Positions 24,101 through 33,989 of a stretch of DNA of 64,000 nucleotides are shown here, piece by piece. The notes under the pieces were generated by a model. That model made no database searches. It was not told the origin of the DNA and worked only from the letters and a program-made list of their open reading frames with translations. Source of the DNA: Azorinus chamasolen (taxonomy: Eukaryota > Mollusca > Bivalvia > Cardiida > Solecurtidae); contig OY755238.1 of the NCBI GenBank assembly GCA_963576725.1, forward strand, positions 29,841,201 to 29,905,200, read 5' to 3'. Made by a program: the position numbers and the translations under genes. The first letter of the stretch is position 1; each line of letters begins with the position of its first letter.

Positions 24101-25048
24101 TAAAATGTCTGGAAGTTGAAAGGTCATTACTCCATATCATATGGCTAAATTTTACAGAAATTCATGAACTTAGGGGAGATAATTCTGGAGTGTTGGGGGC
24201 AATTTTGCAGAATATCGAAATTGGCTGAGACATTATGGTAATTCATATGTCGACCGAATTTGAAAATATTTGTATTACGTTTGTCTGAATAAGAGGGCAG
24301 ACAAGCAAAGGTTCACAGAAAATCACAAGGTAAAAGGATATATAATTCTTGAGTATCTGGGGCAATATTGCTGGATATCAAACTTGACTGAGACATTATG
24401 GTAATATACATGCCGACCAAATATGAAAAGATTTGGATTACGTTTGTCTGAGTAAGAGAGCAGACAAGCAAAGGTTCACAGAAATTCACAGAATAAGGGG
24501 ACATAATTCTAGGGTGTCTAGGGCAATATTGCTGGATATCAAACTTGAATGAGACAGTATTGTAATATACATGCTAATTTAATTCGAAAAGTATATTGGA
24601 CTACATAAAATTATGTTTGAGTAAGAGAGCAGACGACCAAAATTACAAGACAGTAACACTCTCAACTAGCTTCCTGGTTCATATTAAAACATGTAGGGCC
24701 TAACATCCACCCCGGGGCACTCCCTTGTATATTTCTTTAAGACTAATATTAAAATACGTCATCTTAACACACCGTTTTCTATTGTTCAAATAGTTATTAA
24801 TGACATTTAGTGCACTTTCTGAGACACCATTATATTTGAAATTTAGCAAAAAGGAGAGCTTTAGAAAGGTCCATTAAATTTTCTGCAACAAATTTGTTTT
24901 CATCAAGTCCTCTTTCGCAGTCTTCAATTACTCTAAGTAAGGTGCTTTTAGTTAATTAATTTTGAGGAGATACCATCAGCCCCTGTGGCTTTTCTTATAG
25001 ACATTTTAATGTGATTGCAATCAAAAATACTACTTATAGGTAACACTA
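18114..25048 (-). repeat. Direct array of decayed LINE RT fragments, about 1.4-1.75 kb spacing
   Basis: The same block recurs in direct orientation. Minus-strand RT pieces centred on a GVPQGSIVGP-like box lie at about 18,250, 19,685, 21,425, 23,090 and 24,710, with an additional box-less partial copy from 20,064. Each is accompanied by upstream RT sequence (GADGI near 18,790, 20,540, 21,965 and 23,620) and a shared non-coding block (TTGACTGAGACATTATGGTAA). In the first unit the catalytic box reads YADA instead of YADD. All units contain stops and frameshifts. The family is a LINE distinct from, but related to, the one at 15-16.7 kb. The apparent short ORFs (for example 19,076-19,258 and 20,816-21,049) are duplicates of the same non-coding block. 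Confidence 0.8.
18323..21804. repeat. Recent tandem duplication, unit about 1,740 bp
   Basis: 18,323-20,063 and 20,064-21,804 are nearly identical at a constant offset of about 1,740 bp. For example, AGTATATATTAATAGTTTCC is at 19,081 and 20,821, and 60 codons of the minus-strand frame are identical. Only scattered substitutions and 1-4 bp indels were seen. The junction at about 20,060-20,066 reads AAATACTGTTGTTAAGG, where the first copy has TTCTATTGTTAAGG and the second ends AAATACTGTTTTCC. That indicates joining at a few bases of microhomology. Confidence 0.88.
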
Positions 25049-25445
25049 GTGTTCGGAGGAACACATGTGTCATCTGCTCGCAGCTGACACAAAAACTTAA
25101 AATGCTGGAGTGCGAAAATCACAACAAAGGGGAACAAGTTAATGTTGTATTGCTATGCAATACATGAGTCCCCCGCTGGATTAAAAGAAACCTCCACTGA
25201 CCCACCCATCCATGGTGTAGTTGAAAATGGTATATACATGAAAAAACCTGAATGGTATTTGTAAAAATAATAAGAAAAACAATACGACTAAAGGGGAATA
25301 ACCCCATCTATAATGATGCTAGAGATATGACCCTTGTGCATGACACTTCCTCTCATCATGCTTGTTTGTGAATTTTCAAATGAATTGAACCAGTAGGTAA
25401 AGAGTTATTGTCCGGACAAGAACATATGAAAAAGGGGAATAACTG
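25049..25445 (+). repeat. GGAGGAACACATGTGTCA element, copy 1
   Basis: It opens GTGTTCGGAGGAACACATGTGTCATCTG and continues GCAGCTGACACAAAAACTTA and GCTGGAGTGCGAA.ATCA, then satellite-like sequence (GACCCTTGTGCATGACACTT, GAGTTATTGTCCGGAC). The same opening occurs at 44,483. Confidence 0.65.
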
Positions 25446-25464
25446 GCCTTCAGTGTTTGGTCCA

Positions 25465-25706
25465 TTTTTAGCTTGTCTGTTTCGGAGAAATTATGAGCTA
25501 TTGCCGTAACTCCGGCGTCTGCGTCGTCGTCGTCGTCGTTGTCGTCGTCATCGTCATCGTCCGAAATCTTAACATTGACCATAACTTCTTCATATTTTCA
25601 TTTACAACCTTCATTTTTGGTATGCATGTTTATCTTGCCAAGACCTGTGTACACATACCAAAATAATAACAGACGAGCGTTGGCACCCGCTTGCGGTGCT
25701 CTTGTT
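25465..25706 (-). repeat. Dispersed CGA-rich element, copy 3 (inverted)
   Basis: Reverse orientation of the 8.5- and 13.7-kb elements: TTTTAGCTTGTCTGTTTCGG at the left and CCGCTTGCGGTGCTCTTGTT at the right. A CGTCGTCGT tract at 25,517-25,560 gives an Asp-rich artefactual frame. Confidence 0.75.
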
Positions 25707-26127
25707 TAACATATTGGCATGTATGAAGCCACCGGTCCTCTCCGATTTCTTTGAACGTTTCATTTACTACCTTCTGTAGATGATCAAGTCTGAAATAAGA
25801 AATGAGTGCAGCTGGGAAGTACATGGGGCAATTTGTTTTGAGAATAATTCAATGGGGCTTAGGAGATGAAAGTGTCATTTCTATTAATTGATATGTAAAA
25901 TAACAGTGTATTTCATTAATATACCAACCTCACACTGACATTACATTACGCTCTGTGTCCTGCGTCGGCAGGTGCAGAACCTCGTGTCCGCTGTCAGATG
26001 ATCTATATATGGTATTCGACGGGCGTTGTGAGTCTTAGCCAACTCCAGTAGATGAGCTTTCAACGTATTGTCACGAAAATGAATTCCGTTACTTCGAAGT
26101 CATTCCTTGAAATATATTAACAATATA
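25707..26127. other. Non-coding, no clear feature
   Basis: A 64-codon minus-strand frame (25,630-25,824) overlaps the repeat and has no recognisable homology. Confidence 0.35.
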
Positions 26128-26302
26128 CAGTGAAACTCACTTATAACGAACTTGGATATAACGAAATACTTCATATAACAACATAAAATTTATTCCCCCC
26201 TCTCTGATTACGTATAGTAAAATGGACCTGATATAACGAAACTTGGATATAACGAAAGAAATCAGAGGGTCCCGAGGACTTCGTTATAAGTGAGCTTCAC
26301 TG
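26128..26302. mobile_element. Pogo/Tigger-like MITE, 175 bp
   Basis: CAGTGAAACTCACTTATAAC at the left and the near-complement GTTATAAGTGAGCTTCACTG at the right, with TA directly outside both ends (26,126-26,127 and 26,303-26,304). TATAACGAAACTTGGATATA motifs repeat inside. The CAGTG start, TATAACGA content and TA duplication are typical of pogo-type non-autonomous elements. No transposase of this class is visible in the window. Confidence 0.85.
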
Positions 26303-26394
26303 TAATGAGTGTTATATGTATATAGAATCATGTTGCAGTGGTATTGATATTATATAAATTCATTAAATATATACTGTATATAATCAACATTTTC

Positions 26395-27245
26395 AAATAT
26401 GTTTATCTGAACGTCTGCTTTCTTGAAGCTGAATGTAGGAAATATGTCTGCCTGCACAGAATGATTACATGTCAACTGCAGGCCGACGGTATGTGTAGAT
26501 TTTTCCTGTAACCATATACGGAAATTCCGTTCATTTATTTCACGATCATTGTCTCCAGTTGATGACGGTGCCTTATATATAAGCTGCGGCCCGTCAACAA
26601 ATAATTTGCTTAAACCAGCTCTGTTCCTTATTCATTGGTAGCTTTATGCCAGACACAATATTAGATTACCAGCACCTCTTGGGAGTATCAAGCCAAGTTT
26701 CATCAACGTAGACAAGTGAAAATCCCATTCTAAATCCTTCTTTCGTTCATAGTACGGCATTCGCCGAGACACAGCGGAAGGTGTTTCCATAAGAACCTTT
26801 CTGTTGTTTTCCACCCGTTTTCAAGTGAAGCCAAACTTCCTCACAGTCTGCTGCAGTAGCCTTATGCTACCTGGAAAATCGATTTCTTGCTTTAGCAATT
26901 TGTTGAGTTTCTTTAATGTAGGAAGCTGCCGAAAATGTAGGAAGCTGCCGAAAATGAGCATAAAACTCTTGAAACTTGTTCCGGGTCACAGTTTCGTCGA
27001 AATCGTCTAAGTGTTTAAATAATCCGCGCTTCTTTGGAGTTGCGATGACGACCATTTTCCGGTCTCTCTATGTTCCTTCCGGACACTAAAAACAGTTATC
27101 CAGCTATATCCTGGCGCCTTCACTGTTTTCTCAATAAGGTAGTCGGTGTATTTGATTTGTTCAAATCACTTCGATACCTCACCGACAAGTTTATTTCCTT
27201 GAAAATGAAGAGCTTTACCTTTCTTTGGTGCCATTTTAAAGCATT
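26395..27245 (-). pseudogene. Decayed DDE (IS630/Tc1-superfamily-like) transposase
   Basis: Split across frames on the minus strand. The N-terminal part (about 27,245-27,060) begins MAPKKGKALHFQ and contains SVRKEHRETGKW, a helix-turn-helix-like region. Next is RGLFKHLDDFDETVTRNKF then EFYAHFRQLPTF (26,930-27,055). SIRLLQQTVRKFGFTWKRV follows (about 26,820-26,880), then the first catalytic box VYVDETWLDTPKR (about 26,690-26,735), and GDNDREINERNFRIWLQE (26,500-26,570). The downstream second and third acidic blocks are not visible, so the copy is C-terminally truncated as well as frameshifted. A 21-bp direct duplication (GTAGGAAGCTGCCGAAAAT, 26,918-26,955) interrupts the reading. Flanking TIRs were not found. 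Confidence 0.7.
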
Positions 27246-27399
27246 ACAAACGGTGGTTTGTTTCTAAACACACGTGTATAGGACATTTGAGTACTTAAAT
27301 AGACGAAATGTACATAATATCAGTGAATCCTGTCTGAAACTTTCAAAGAGTAAAGCAACATAAGTTTGTTAAAATTAAGATTATTGCAAGAAGACCTCA

Positions 27400-27620
27400 C
27401 TTTCGTTGTACTAGAGATAAACATTCCAAACATGAACAAAGCACAAGTACAAAGACACAAGACAAACAAAAGTAAGGGTGACTAAGAGAGCACCGCTTTG
27501 GAACGGTCAGTGGCAAAATCACCACTGGGATTTTAAATTGCTTTATGTATTAAACTTAAAGGATAATACGTCCTTCAAATGACGATACTGTCACCCTTAA
27601 ATGAATAATGGATGGTTTTA
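27400..27620 (-). repeat. Solo 3' tail of the Penelope-like RT family
   Basis: The GCACCGCTTTGGAACGGTCA segment and its surroundings (ACAAGACAAACAAAAG, AAAATCACCACTGGGATTTT) match the tail of RT copy 1 at about 5,040-5,160. No RT sequence accompanies it, so it is an extremely 5'-truncated insertion. Confidence 0.55.
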
Positions 27621-27639
27621 TGTTGGCAAGGTTTCTTCA

Positions 27640-27960
27640 ACGAAGTTCTCTACTGTTCCAAGGTACTCTCTGTGTGTCGTATTTCTAGCCACGCTCCTCA
27701 AAGTCTATACCTCCTGATAACTCGTCCAGTGCTATTTGAAGAACAACCTGTCGGAGAACTTCTGGAATAGCCGACATCTTGATTTCAGTAACTGAACGCT
27801 TGATTTTAGAAAGCGCTCGATCGCGTCCAGCAGTGATAACTCTGCTCGGGCAAGCGCTCTATCAAGCACCAACGCTTCTGAACAGACCTCTGCTGTGGCC
27901 AGTTATCCATATATAGAGGTTTAATATACACAAAGTGTGTAATAACAAAAATAGTGCGTT
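27640..27960 (-). pseudogene. Unrecognised decayed coding sequence
   Basis: Two overlapping minus-strand frames look protein-like but are broken. One reads TAEVCSEALVLDRALARA, then a helical ELSLLDAIERFLKSS (about 27,780-27,910). The other reads MSAIPEVLRQVVLQIALDEL (about 27,725-27,780) and ends at a stop; after a frame change RSVARNTTHREYLGTVENF ends at about 27,625. Several Leu-rich amphipathic stretches and a shift from one frame to the next suggest a dead gene or exon with frameshifts. I do not recognise the family. It could be part of the adjacent retroelement or chance. Confidence 0.25.
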
Positions 27961-29055
27961 TCTCTTTTGTTTCAGTATAACTCAATAAGCAAACAGAGCA
28001 GAAGCACTGTATCTACTTTATGAAGGCGATACTATCAAATAAAGGGTTAATTGCCCTGTTTGTTTGTACAAGCATCTGATATATGGTTTTGTCTGGCAAG
28101 TCTAGGTATATGTAAACTGCGTGGATTGTGGCTAGCAGATATACTTTTCGCATGGGCGTTCGTATGTCATTTGATGTAACTTATGGTACTATTATAAGTA
28201 ACGGTACTGTCGGTAGGGTTTGACCTGGCACGCTTCACTTTCCGCCAACTTTCGTCGATGAAATCGGGAATTTCCGTTGTCTGTATGAAATGAAATCGTT
28301 AAGTGATTAGCAGCATATTCTACACATGCTAGCAAATATTAATTCTGACGCTGATGTTGACATTGATACCAAGTAGTTTTTGTACACCCATCGGCCTGAC
28401 TGCGATGGTCAGAAAGCTTTCCGTGCCGCACGAGATCCTGGTATCGTGTGTATTTTCTTGTGGTGTGTCGACACGCTAATTCCTTTAGATATACATGTAT
28501 ACTGATGAAACCCGTGTGTGGAAAAACTGGATTCATGGACCACGCATTAATGAATTTCATTGTGGAAACTATCAACCATAGCCAAATCGTCGACTATGAC
28601 TTTAGCTGGGTACACTTATTTTACAGAGCTTATTGGTTGCTATCAAAGTTCCATATGCGGACCAAAGTTAGAGATGCCGGACTTGTTTAAAAATGTTTCA
28701 GTATACCATTTTGAAGGTCTTTAAAAAGAAAACGAATGGTATATTTTTCAATGCACTACCATTTTCCTACTTAGATATATTTAATTTTGAAAATTGGAAA
28801 AGTTAGTGTTTTTCTGACGAAAATCTTATACAATGTACAAACATCATGTTTTAACAATCCAAACTGTAGGTTCCTTATATATGTTTAGAAAGTGCATGGA
28901 ATAAGACATTTAATAAACAAATAAGTTTCATTACACTTGCTTTTTTTCTGGTAATTTTTTCATAAAATCATCTGCTATTTAAGAACTTAGTATGGCCAAA
29001 TTTCGACAATTTACAACTCGATGTCACATTTCTGCAATAATTAACTAGACTATTC
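27961..29055. other. Non-coding, no clear feature
   Basis: Overlapping short frames on both strands at 28,339-28,690 have no recognisable homology. AT-rich downstream. Confidence 0.35.
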
Positions 29056-29059
29056 CAAA

Positions 29060-29520
29060 CAAGAGGGCCATGATGTATTTCTATGTAAAAATAAGTCAGC
29101 TTCAAATTGGGGACAATATGAAACCAAAGGCCATAATTTTAGGCCTTGAGGTTAAAATTTGAACAATCTTAATAAAAGAACTTTAGATGATGCTAGGGGC
29201 GGGGCAAGTTTGGTCCTGGGGTCATAATTTGAAGAATCTTGGTAGAAAACCATTAGATGATACTACATAACAAATTTCAAAGGTCTAGGCCTTACAGTTT
29301 TGGAAAAGAAGAGTTTTAAAGATTTACCTATAAAAACTGATAAGCCATGGGGCGTGACCACTTTTGGCCCTGGGGGTAACAATTTGATTATTCTTTGTAA
29401 AAATCATTAGATGATGCTACATACAAAATATCAAAAGTTTAGGCTTTACAGTTTTGGAGAAGAAGATTTTTAAAGATTTTCCTATGAAAAACTGATAAGC
29501 CCTGGGGCGGGCCATTTTTG
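29060..29520 (+). repeat. Diverged tandem repeat, about 170-bp units
   Basis: It starts AACAAGAGGGCCATGATG. Units contain CATTAGATGATGCTAC, AAA.TTCAAA.GT.TAGGC, TTACAGTTTTGGA.AAGAAG and GGGGCGGG..ATTTTTGG, with about 2.5 copies. It abuts the 29,521-29,572 motif. Confidence 0.6.
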
Positions 29521-30137
29521 GTCTGCAATTTTCTCTTTTTGTGTTGCAATTTTTGCTTTCGGGGGATCACCACCCTTCAGAATTTTGACAACCAAACATG
29601 CAGTATGTTGTAGTACTACAGGATCATATCCCTTTTTCATGATTTTTTTAACATATTTGATGAACAAAGTGAGAAAATGGGTATGTCCAATAATTTTACG
29701 AAGTTTGTAAATCACATCACAATAAAATTCATGATGTGAAATACCGTGTCGCAGAAGTGCCTTGAGATTACATTGGTACTTGCCAATAAGCGAGAGATTT
29801 CGATAGTAAAATTTAGAGAAAGTTTTTCTTAGTTTATGGTATCTATATCCTTGCTTAAGCAGTTTTTCAGTTAAAATGAGATGTCGACTGTTAAAACCGT
29901 CAATAGATGAACAAGCTCTAGCAAAACGAATAAGTTGAGATATATAAACCCCGTAAGATGGAGCACGGGGAACACAAGATGGAGCACGGGGAACATCTCC
30001 GTCAAGATGAGGAAAATTTACAATATTAAAATCAAAATAATCTCTTTTGTCATATATGTTAGAAGAAATCATTCCATTATCAATTTAAGGTCTAGATCAA
30101 GAAACGCTGCATAATTGTCAGACGGGTTAGCTTTATT
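29521..30137 (-). pseudogene. RT, Penelope-like features, C-terminal half of a split copy
   Basis: The open frame covers the C-terminal portion corresponding to residues from about 85 onward of the 5.6-kb copy. NKANPSD..AAFLDLDL lies at the right edge (frameshifted near 30,085), then YDKRDYFDF, YGVYISQLIRFARACSS, LLKQGYRYHKLRKTFSKFYY and VLQHTACLVV. A 24-bp duplication (CGGGGAACACAAGATGGAGC region, 29,960-29,990) repeats VPRAPS. The last homologous residues are CLVV; the frame then runs into the shared PPKAKIATQKEKIADQK motif instead of the normal C-terminus. Homology stops abruptly at 30,137, where the large insertion begins. The missing upstream half is at 37,649-38,985. Confidence 0.8.
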
Positions 30138-30170
30138 ATGTCTCCCCCCATATTTATATGGGGGAGACAT

Positions 30171-30690
30171 ATTGTTTTCGTGAGAGTTGTATGTCTGTCT
30201 GTCCGTATGTCCGTCCGTCTGTCCGTCTGTCCGTCACACTTTTTGTCCGGACGATAACTTCAATATGCCTGATGCCAGTTGATTGAAACTTCATATATGG
30301 AAAGAGTATAATGAGAGGAAATGTCATGCACAAGGTCCATAACTCTGGCTTCACTAATTTAGGAGTTATTGCTCCTTGTAAAAAAAATCACATTTTTTGT
30401 CCGGACGATAACTTCAATATGCCTAATGCCAGTTGATTGAAATTTCATATATGGAAAGACCATAATAAGAGGAAGTGTCATGCACAAGGTCCATAACTCT
30501 GGCTTCACTAATTTAGGAGTTATTGCCCCTTGTAAAAAATGCATACTTTTTTGTCCGGACGATAACTCCTATATGGCTTATGTTATTGGATTGAAACTTC
30601 ATATATGGAAAGATCATGATGAGAAGAAGTGTCATACACAAGTTCCATAACTCTGGCTTCATTTATAATGGAGTTATTGCCCTTGTATTT
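30171..30690 (-). repeat. Tandem satellite, about 152-156 bp units, inverted
   Basis: Three units of the 12.8-13.5 kb satellite in reverse orientation (TTTTTGTCCGGACGATAACT, TTGAAACTTCATATATGGAA, CATAACTCTGGCTTCA). They are preceded by a TCTGTCCGTATGTCCGTCCG microsatellite at 30,193-30,235. Confidence 0.8.
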
Positions 30691-30691
30691 T

Positions 30692-32197
30692 TATGCCCCC
30701 AAAGGCGGGCATATAGTAATCGCATTGTCCGTCCTTCCGTCTGTCCGTCTGTCCGTCTGTCCGTCCGTCCGTCTGTCCGTCCGTCCGTCTGTCCGTCTGT
30801 CCGTCCGTCCGTCCGTCCGTCTGTCCTTCCGTCCGGAATTCGTGTCCGGTCTGTAACTTCTTCATCTATCAATGGATTTCAATATAACTTACCACAAATG
30901 TTCACCAGACAGAGACGATGTGTCGCGTTCAACTCCCAAGTCAATGGGTCAAAGGTCAAGGTCACAGGGTACAATTACTTTGTCACAAATTTCGTGTCCG
31001 GTCTGTAACTTCTTCATCTGTCAATGGATTTCAATATAACTTGGCACAAATGTTCACCACACAAAGACGATGTGTCGCGTTCAACTCCCAGGTCCATGGG
31101 TCAAAGGTCAAGGTCACAGGGTACAATTACTTTGTTACAAATTTCGTGTCCGGCCTGTAACTTCTTCATCTATCAATGGATTTCAATATAACTTGCCACA
31201 AATGTTCACCAGACAGAGACGATGTGTCGCGTTCAACTTCCAGGTCCATGGGTCAAAGGTCAAGGTCACAGGGTACAATTACTTTGTCACAAAGTTCGTG
31301 TCCGGTCTGTAACTTCTTCATCTATCAATGGATTTCAATATAACTTGCCACAAATCTTCACCACACAAAGACGATGTGTCGGGGTCAACTCCCAGGTCCA
31401 TGGGTCAAAGGTCAAGGTCACAGGGTACATTTACTTTGTCACAAATTTCGTGTCCGGTCTGTAACTTCTTCATCTATCAATGGATTTCAATATAACTTGG
31501 CACAAATGTTCACCACACAAAGACGATGTGTCGCGTTCAACTCCCTGGTCCATGGGTCAAAGGTCAAGGTCACAGGGTACAATTACTTTGTCACAAATTT
31601 CGTGTCCGGTCTGTAACTTCTTCATCTATCAATGGATTTCAATATAACTTGCCACAAATGTTCACCACACAAAGACAATGTGTCGCGTTCAACTCCCAGG
31701 TCAATGGGTCAAAGGTCAAGGTCACAGGGTACAATTACTTTGTAACAAATTTTGTGTTTTGCCTGTAACTTCTTTATCTATCAATGGATTTCAATATAAT
31801 TTTGCACAAATGTTAAACACACTAAGACGATGTGTCGCTTTCAACTCCCAGGTCCATAGGTCAAAGGTCAAGGTCACAGGGTACAATTACTTTGTCACAA
31901 ATTTCGTGTCCGGTCTGTAACTTCTTTATGTATCAATGGATTTCAATATAATTTGGCACAAATGTTCACCACACAAAAGATGATGTGTCGCTTTCAACTC
32001 GCTGGTCCATATGTCAAAGGTCAAGATCACAGGGTACAATTACTTGTTTATCTGTGAATGGATTTCAAAGGAACCTGGCACAAATGTTCACCACACAAAG
32101 ACGATGTGTCAACTCCCTGGTCCATGGGTCAAAGGTCAAGGTCACAGGGTATAATTTTGGGGGCATTTGTCACGTGACTGTGACATCTCTTGTTTTC
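30692..32197 (+). mobile_element. TATGCCCCC..GGGGGCAT element with a 152-bp tandem array
   Basis: It begins TATGCCCCCAAAGGCGGGCA and ends about TTTTGGGGGCATTTGTCACG followed by GTGACATCTCTTGTTT. Inside, a CCGTCCGTCTG microsatellite (30,726-30,835) is followed by eight to nine units of exactly 152 bp (30,838-32,150), each with TCGTGTCCGGTCTGTAACTT, TCAATGGATTTCAATATAA and GGTCAAAGGTCAAGGTCACA. Identical 80-codon frames start every 152 bp (30,918; 31,070; 31,222; 31,374; 31,526; 31,678). Because 152 is not a multiple of three, successive frames shift, so they are not a repeat protein. The final units are shortened. Confidence 0.85.
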
Positions 32198-32870
32198 AAT
32201 GTTTTTGTCCGGGCGATAACTCCTAAATGGCTCATGCCATTGGATTGAAACTTCATACATGGAAAGATCATGATAAGAGAAAGTGTCATGCTCAAGGTCC
32301 ATAACTCTGGCTTCATTAATAATGGAGTTATTGCCCTTGTATTTTTTCAACAATTTTTTTGTCCGGGCGATAACTCCTAAATGGCTCATGCCATTGGATT
32401 GAAACTTCATATATGGATTGATCATGATAAGAGAAAGTGTCATGCATAAGGTCCATAACTCTGGCTTCAATAGATTGAGTTTTTGCCCCTTGTACATTTG
32501 TTTAGCGCTTTCTTGTCCGGACGATAACTCCTACATGGCTCTTGCCATTGTATTGAAACTTTATACATGGAAAGAGCATAATGAGAGAAAGTGTCATGAA
32601 CAAAGGCCATAACTCAGTCTTCAATACTTTTGGAGTTATTGCCCTTTGTTACATTTTTTTGTCCGATCAATAACTCCTGTTCGACTGATGCTATTGGAAT
32701 GACATTTCATTTATGGAAAGAGCATGGTGAAAGTAAGCGCCATGCACAAAGGCCATAACTCTGGTATCAATATTTTTGAAGTTATTAGCTGTTATCATTT
32801 TCTTCTTGAAAAATGTGGTGTGGAAAGCGCATAATGAGGGGAAGTATCAATCATCAAGTCCATAACATTT
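32198..32870 (-). repeat. Tandem satellite, about 150-bp units, inverted
   Basis: Four to five further units of the same satellite (TTTTTGTCCGGGCGATAACT, CATGCCATTGGATTGAAACT, GGAGTTATTGCCC), more diverged toward the right. Frames at 32,129-32,497 are artefacts. Confidence 0.75.
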
Positions 32871-33587
32871 TTAGTGATTTCCCTTTACATATTGTTTTTA
32901 TTAGAGTAGTACAGCTGCTAAGGCAGATTTTATGCCAAAATCGTTCAGTATTTGAAGAAAGCATGAAACTTTGTGTATGAAGTCTTTGATACCTATAGTT
33001 TATGAAAAAAAATAGACCCCAAAAATAACGCAGTCTGGCGGCCGCCATTTTGAATTCCAATATGGCTGCCAAAAGTTAGGCGTAAAAAATGTAGTAGGTA
33101 CTCTAGCTTGACCATTTCTGGACAAAACTTTATCAAACTTGGTACAAATATCAAATGACATCAAATCTAAATCAGGTTCAATAATCAGTAAGATTTCATG
33201 AAACAGTCGAGAGTTATTGCCCTTGAATTAGTGAAAATATAGCAAAATATAACAATGTCCACTTTAAATCTTGACTCTGGCTTAACAATACACATCAAAC
33301 GAAATAAAAAATGTTTTTGGCATTAAACTTCGGCCATGTTCTTCTTCACGTAAGACTTTGGTAAAAATAGACCCCAAAATTACCCCCACCTCACCCTCTT
33401 CCCTTAGCGACCACCATATTGCATTTAAATACGGCCACCAAAAGTGCACACTCTTAGCCATTTACATTATTGTACTAGCATTAATAGTGGCATTGTTGAG
33501 TATATGAAAGAGTTGTATTTTCAAAGCAAAATATAAATTTAAAGAATAAAGTAAGTATCGGTTTAGAACATTTACGCAAAGGCTGAC

Positions 33588-33802
33588 TTAACCTTTAGCC
33601 TGCTGAGCCAAAATTTATTTGTAGAAAATGTCATCGATTTCAGTTGTCACTGTTTATTTATCTTGCATTTCTTTTCAACAGCACAGTCAGAGTATCAAAT
33701 AGTTTGGATCCTGATGAGTCGCAGAGTTACGCGGCGTCTCATCTGGATCCAAATTGTTTACAAAGGTAATTACTCATCAATACGCAGCAAGCTAAAGGTT
33801 AA
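33588..33802. mobile_element. TTAA MITE, GCCTGCTGA termini, GAGACGCCGAG palindrome
   Basis: A 215-bp element, TTAACCTTTAGCCTGCTGA to CAAGCTAAAGGTTAA, with the central AGTTTGGATCCTGATGAGTC palindrome at about 33,700-33,765. It lies between the left arm and the coding remnant of the 4.7-kb element, so it inserted into that element. Confidence 0.85.
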
Positions 33803-33989
33803 TATGTACACAGGATAGGTAACCAATATCACGTTACTAGAGGAAACAATGTCTGCCGATACTGTTGTTTTCATTAGATGTACATTTAAATAATAGTAGC
33901 ATAAAGTGCCGAAAACGGACGATGTCCGTGTAGAAAAAAGCCTAACACTCCTAACAAATCATACTGCAAGGGCGCAGAAGGCTAATCAA

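Noticed and set aside
30616..31008. 130-codon frame and overlapping PSVRLSVCPSV-type frames
   Set aside because: They translate a CCGTCTGTC microsatellite and the start of the 152-bp array; equivalent frames exist on both strands.
30138..32870. CRISPR-like array of regular repeats
   Set aside because: Units are 152-bp tandem copies without constant short repeats and unique spacers, in an evidently eukaryotic context.
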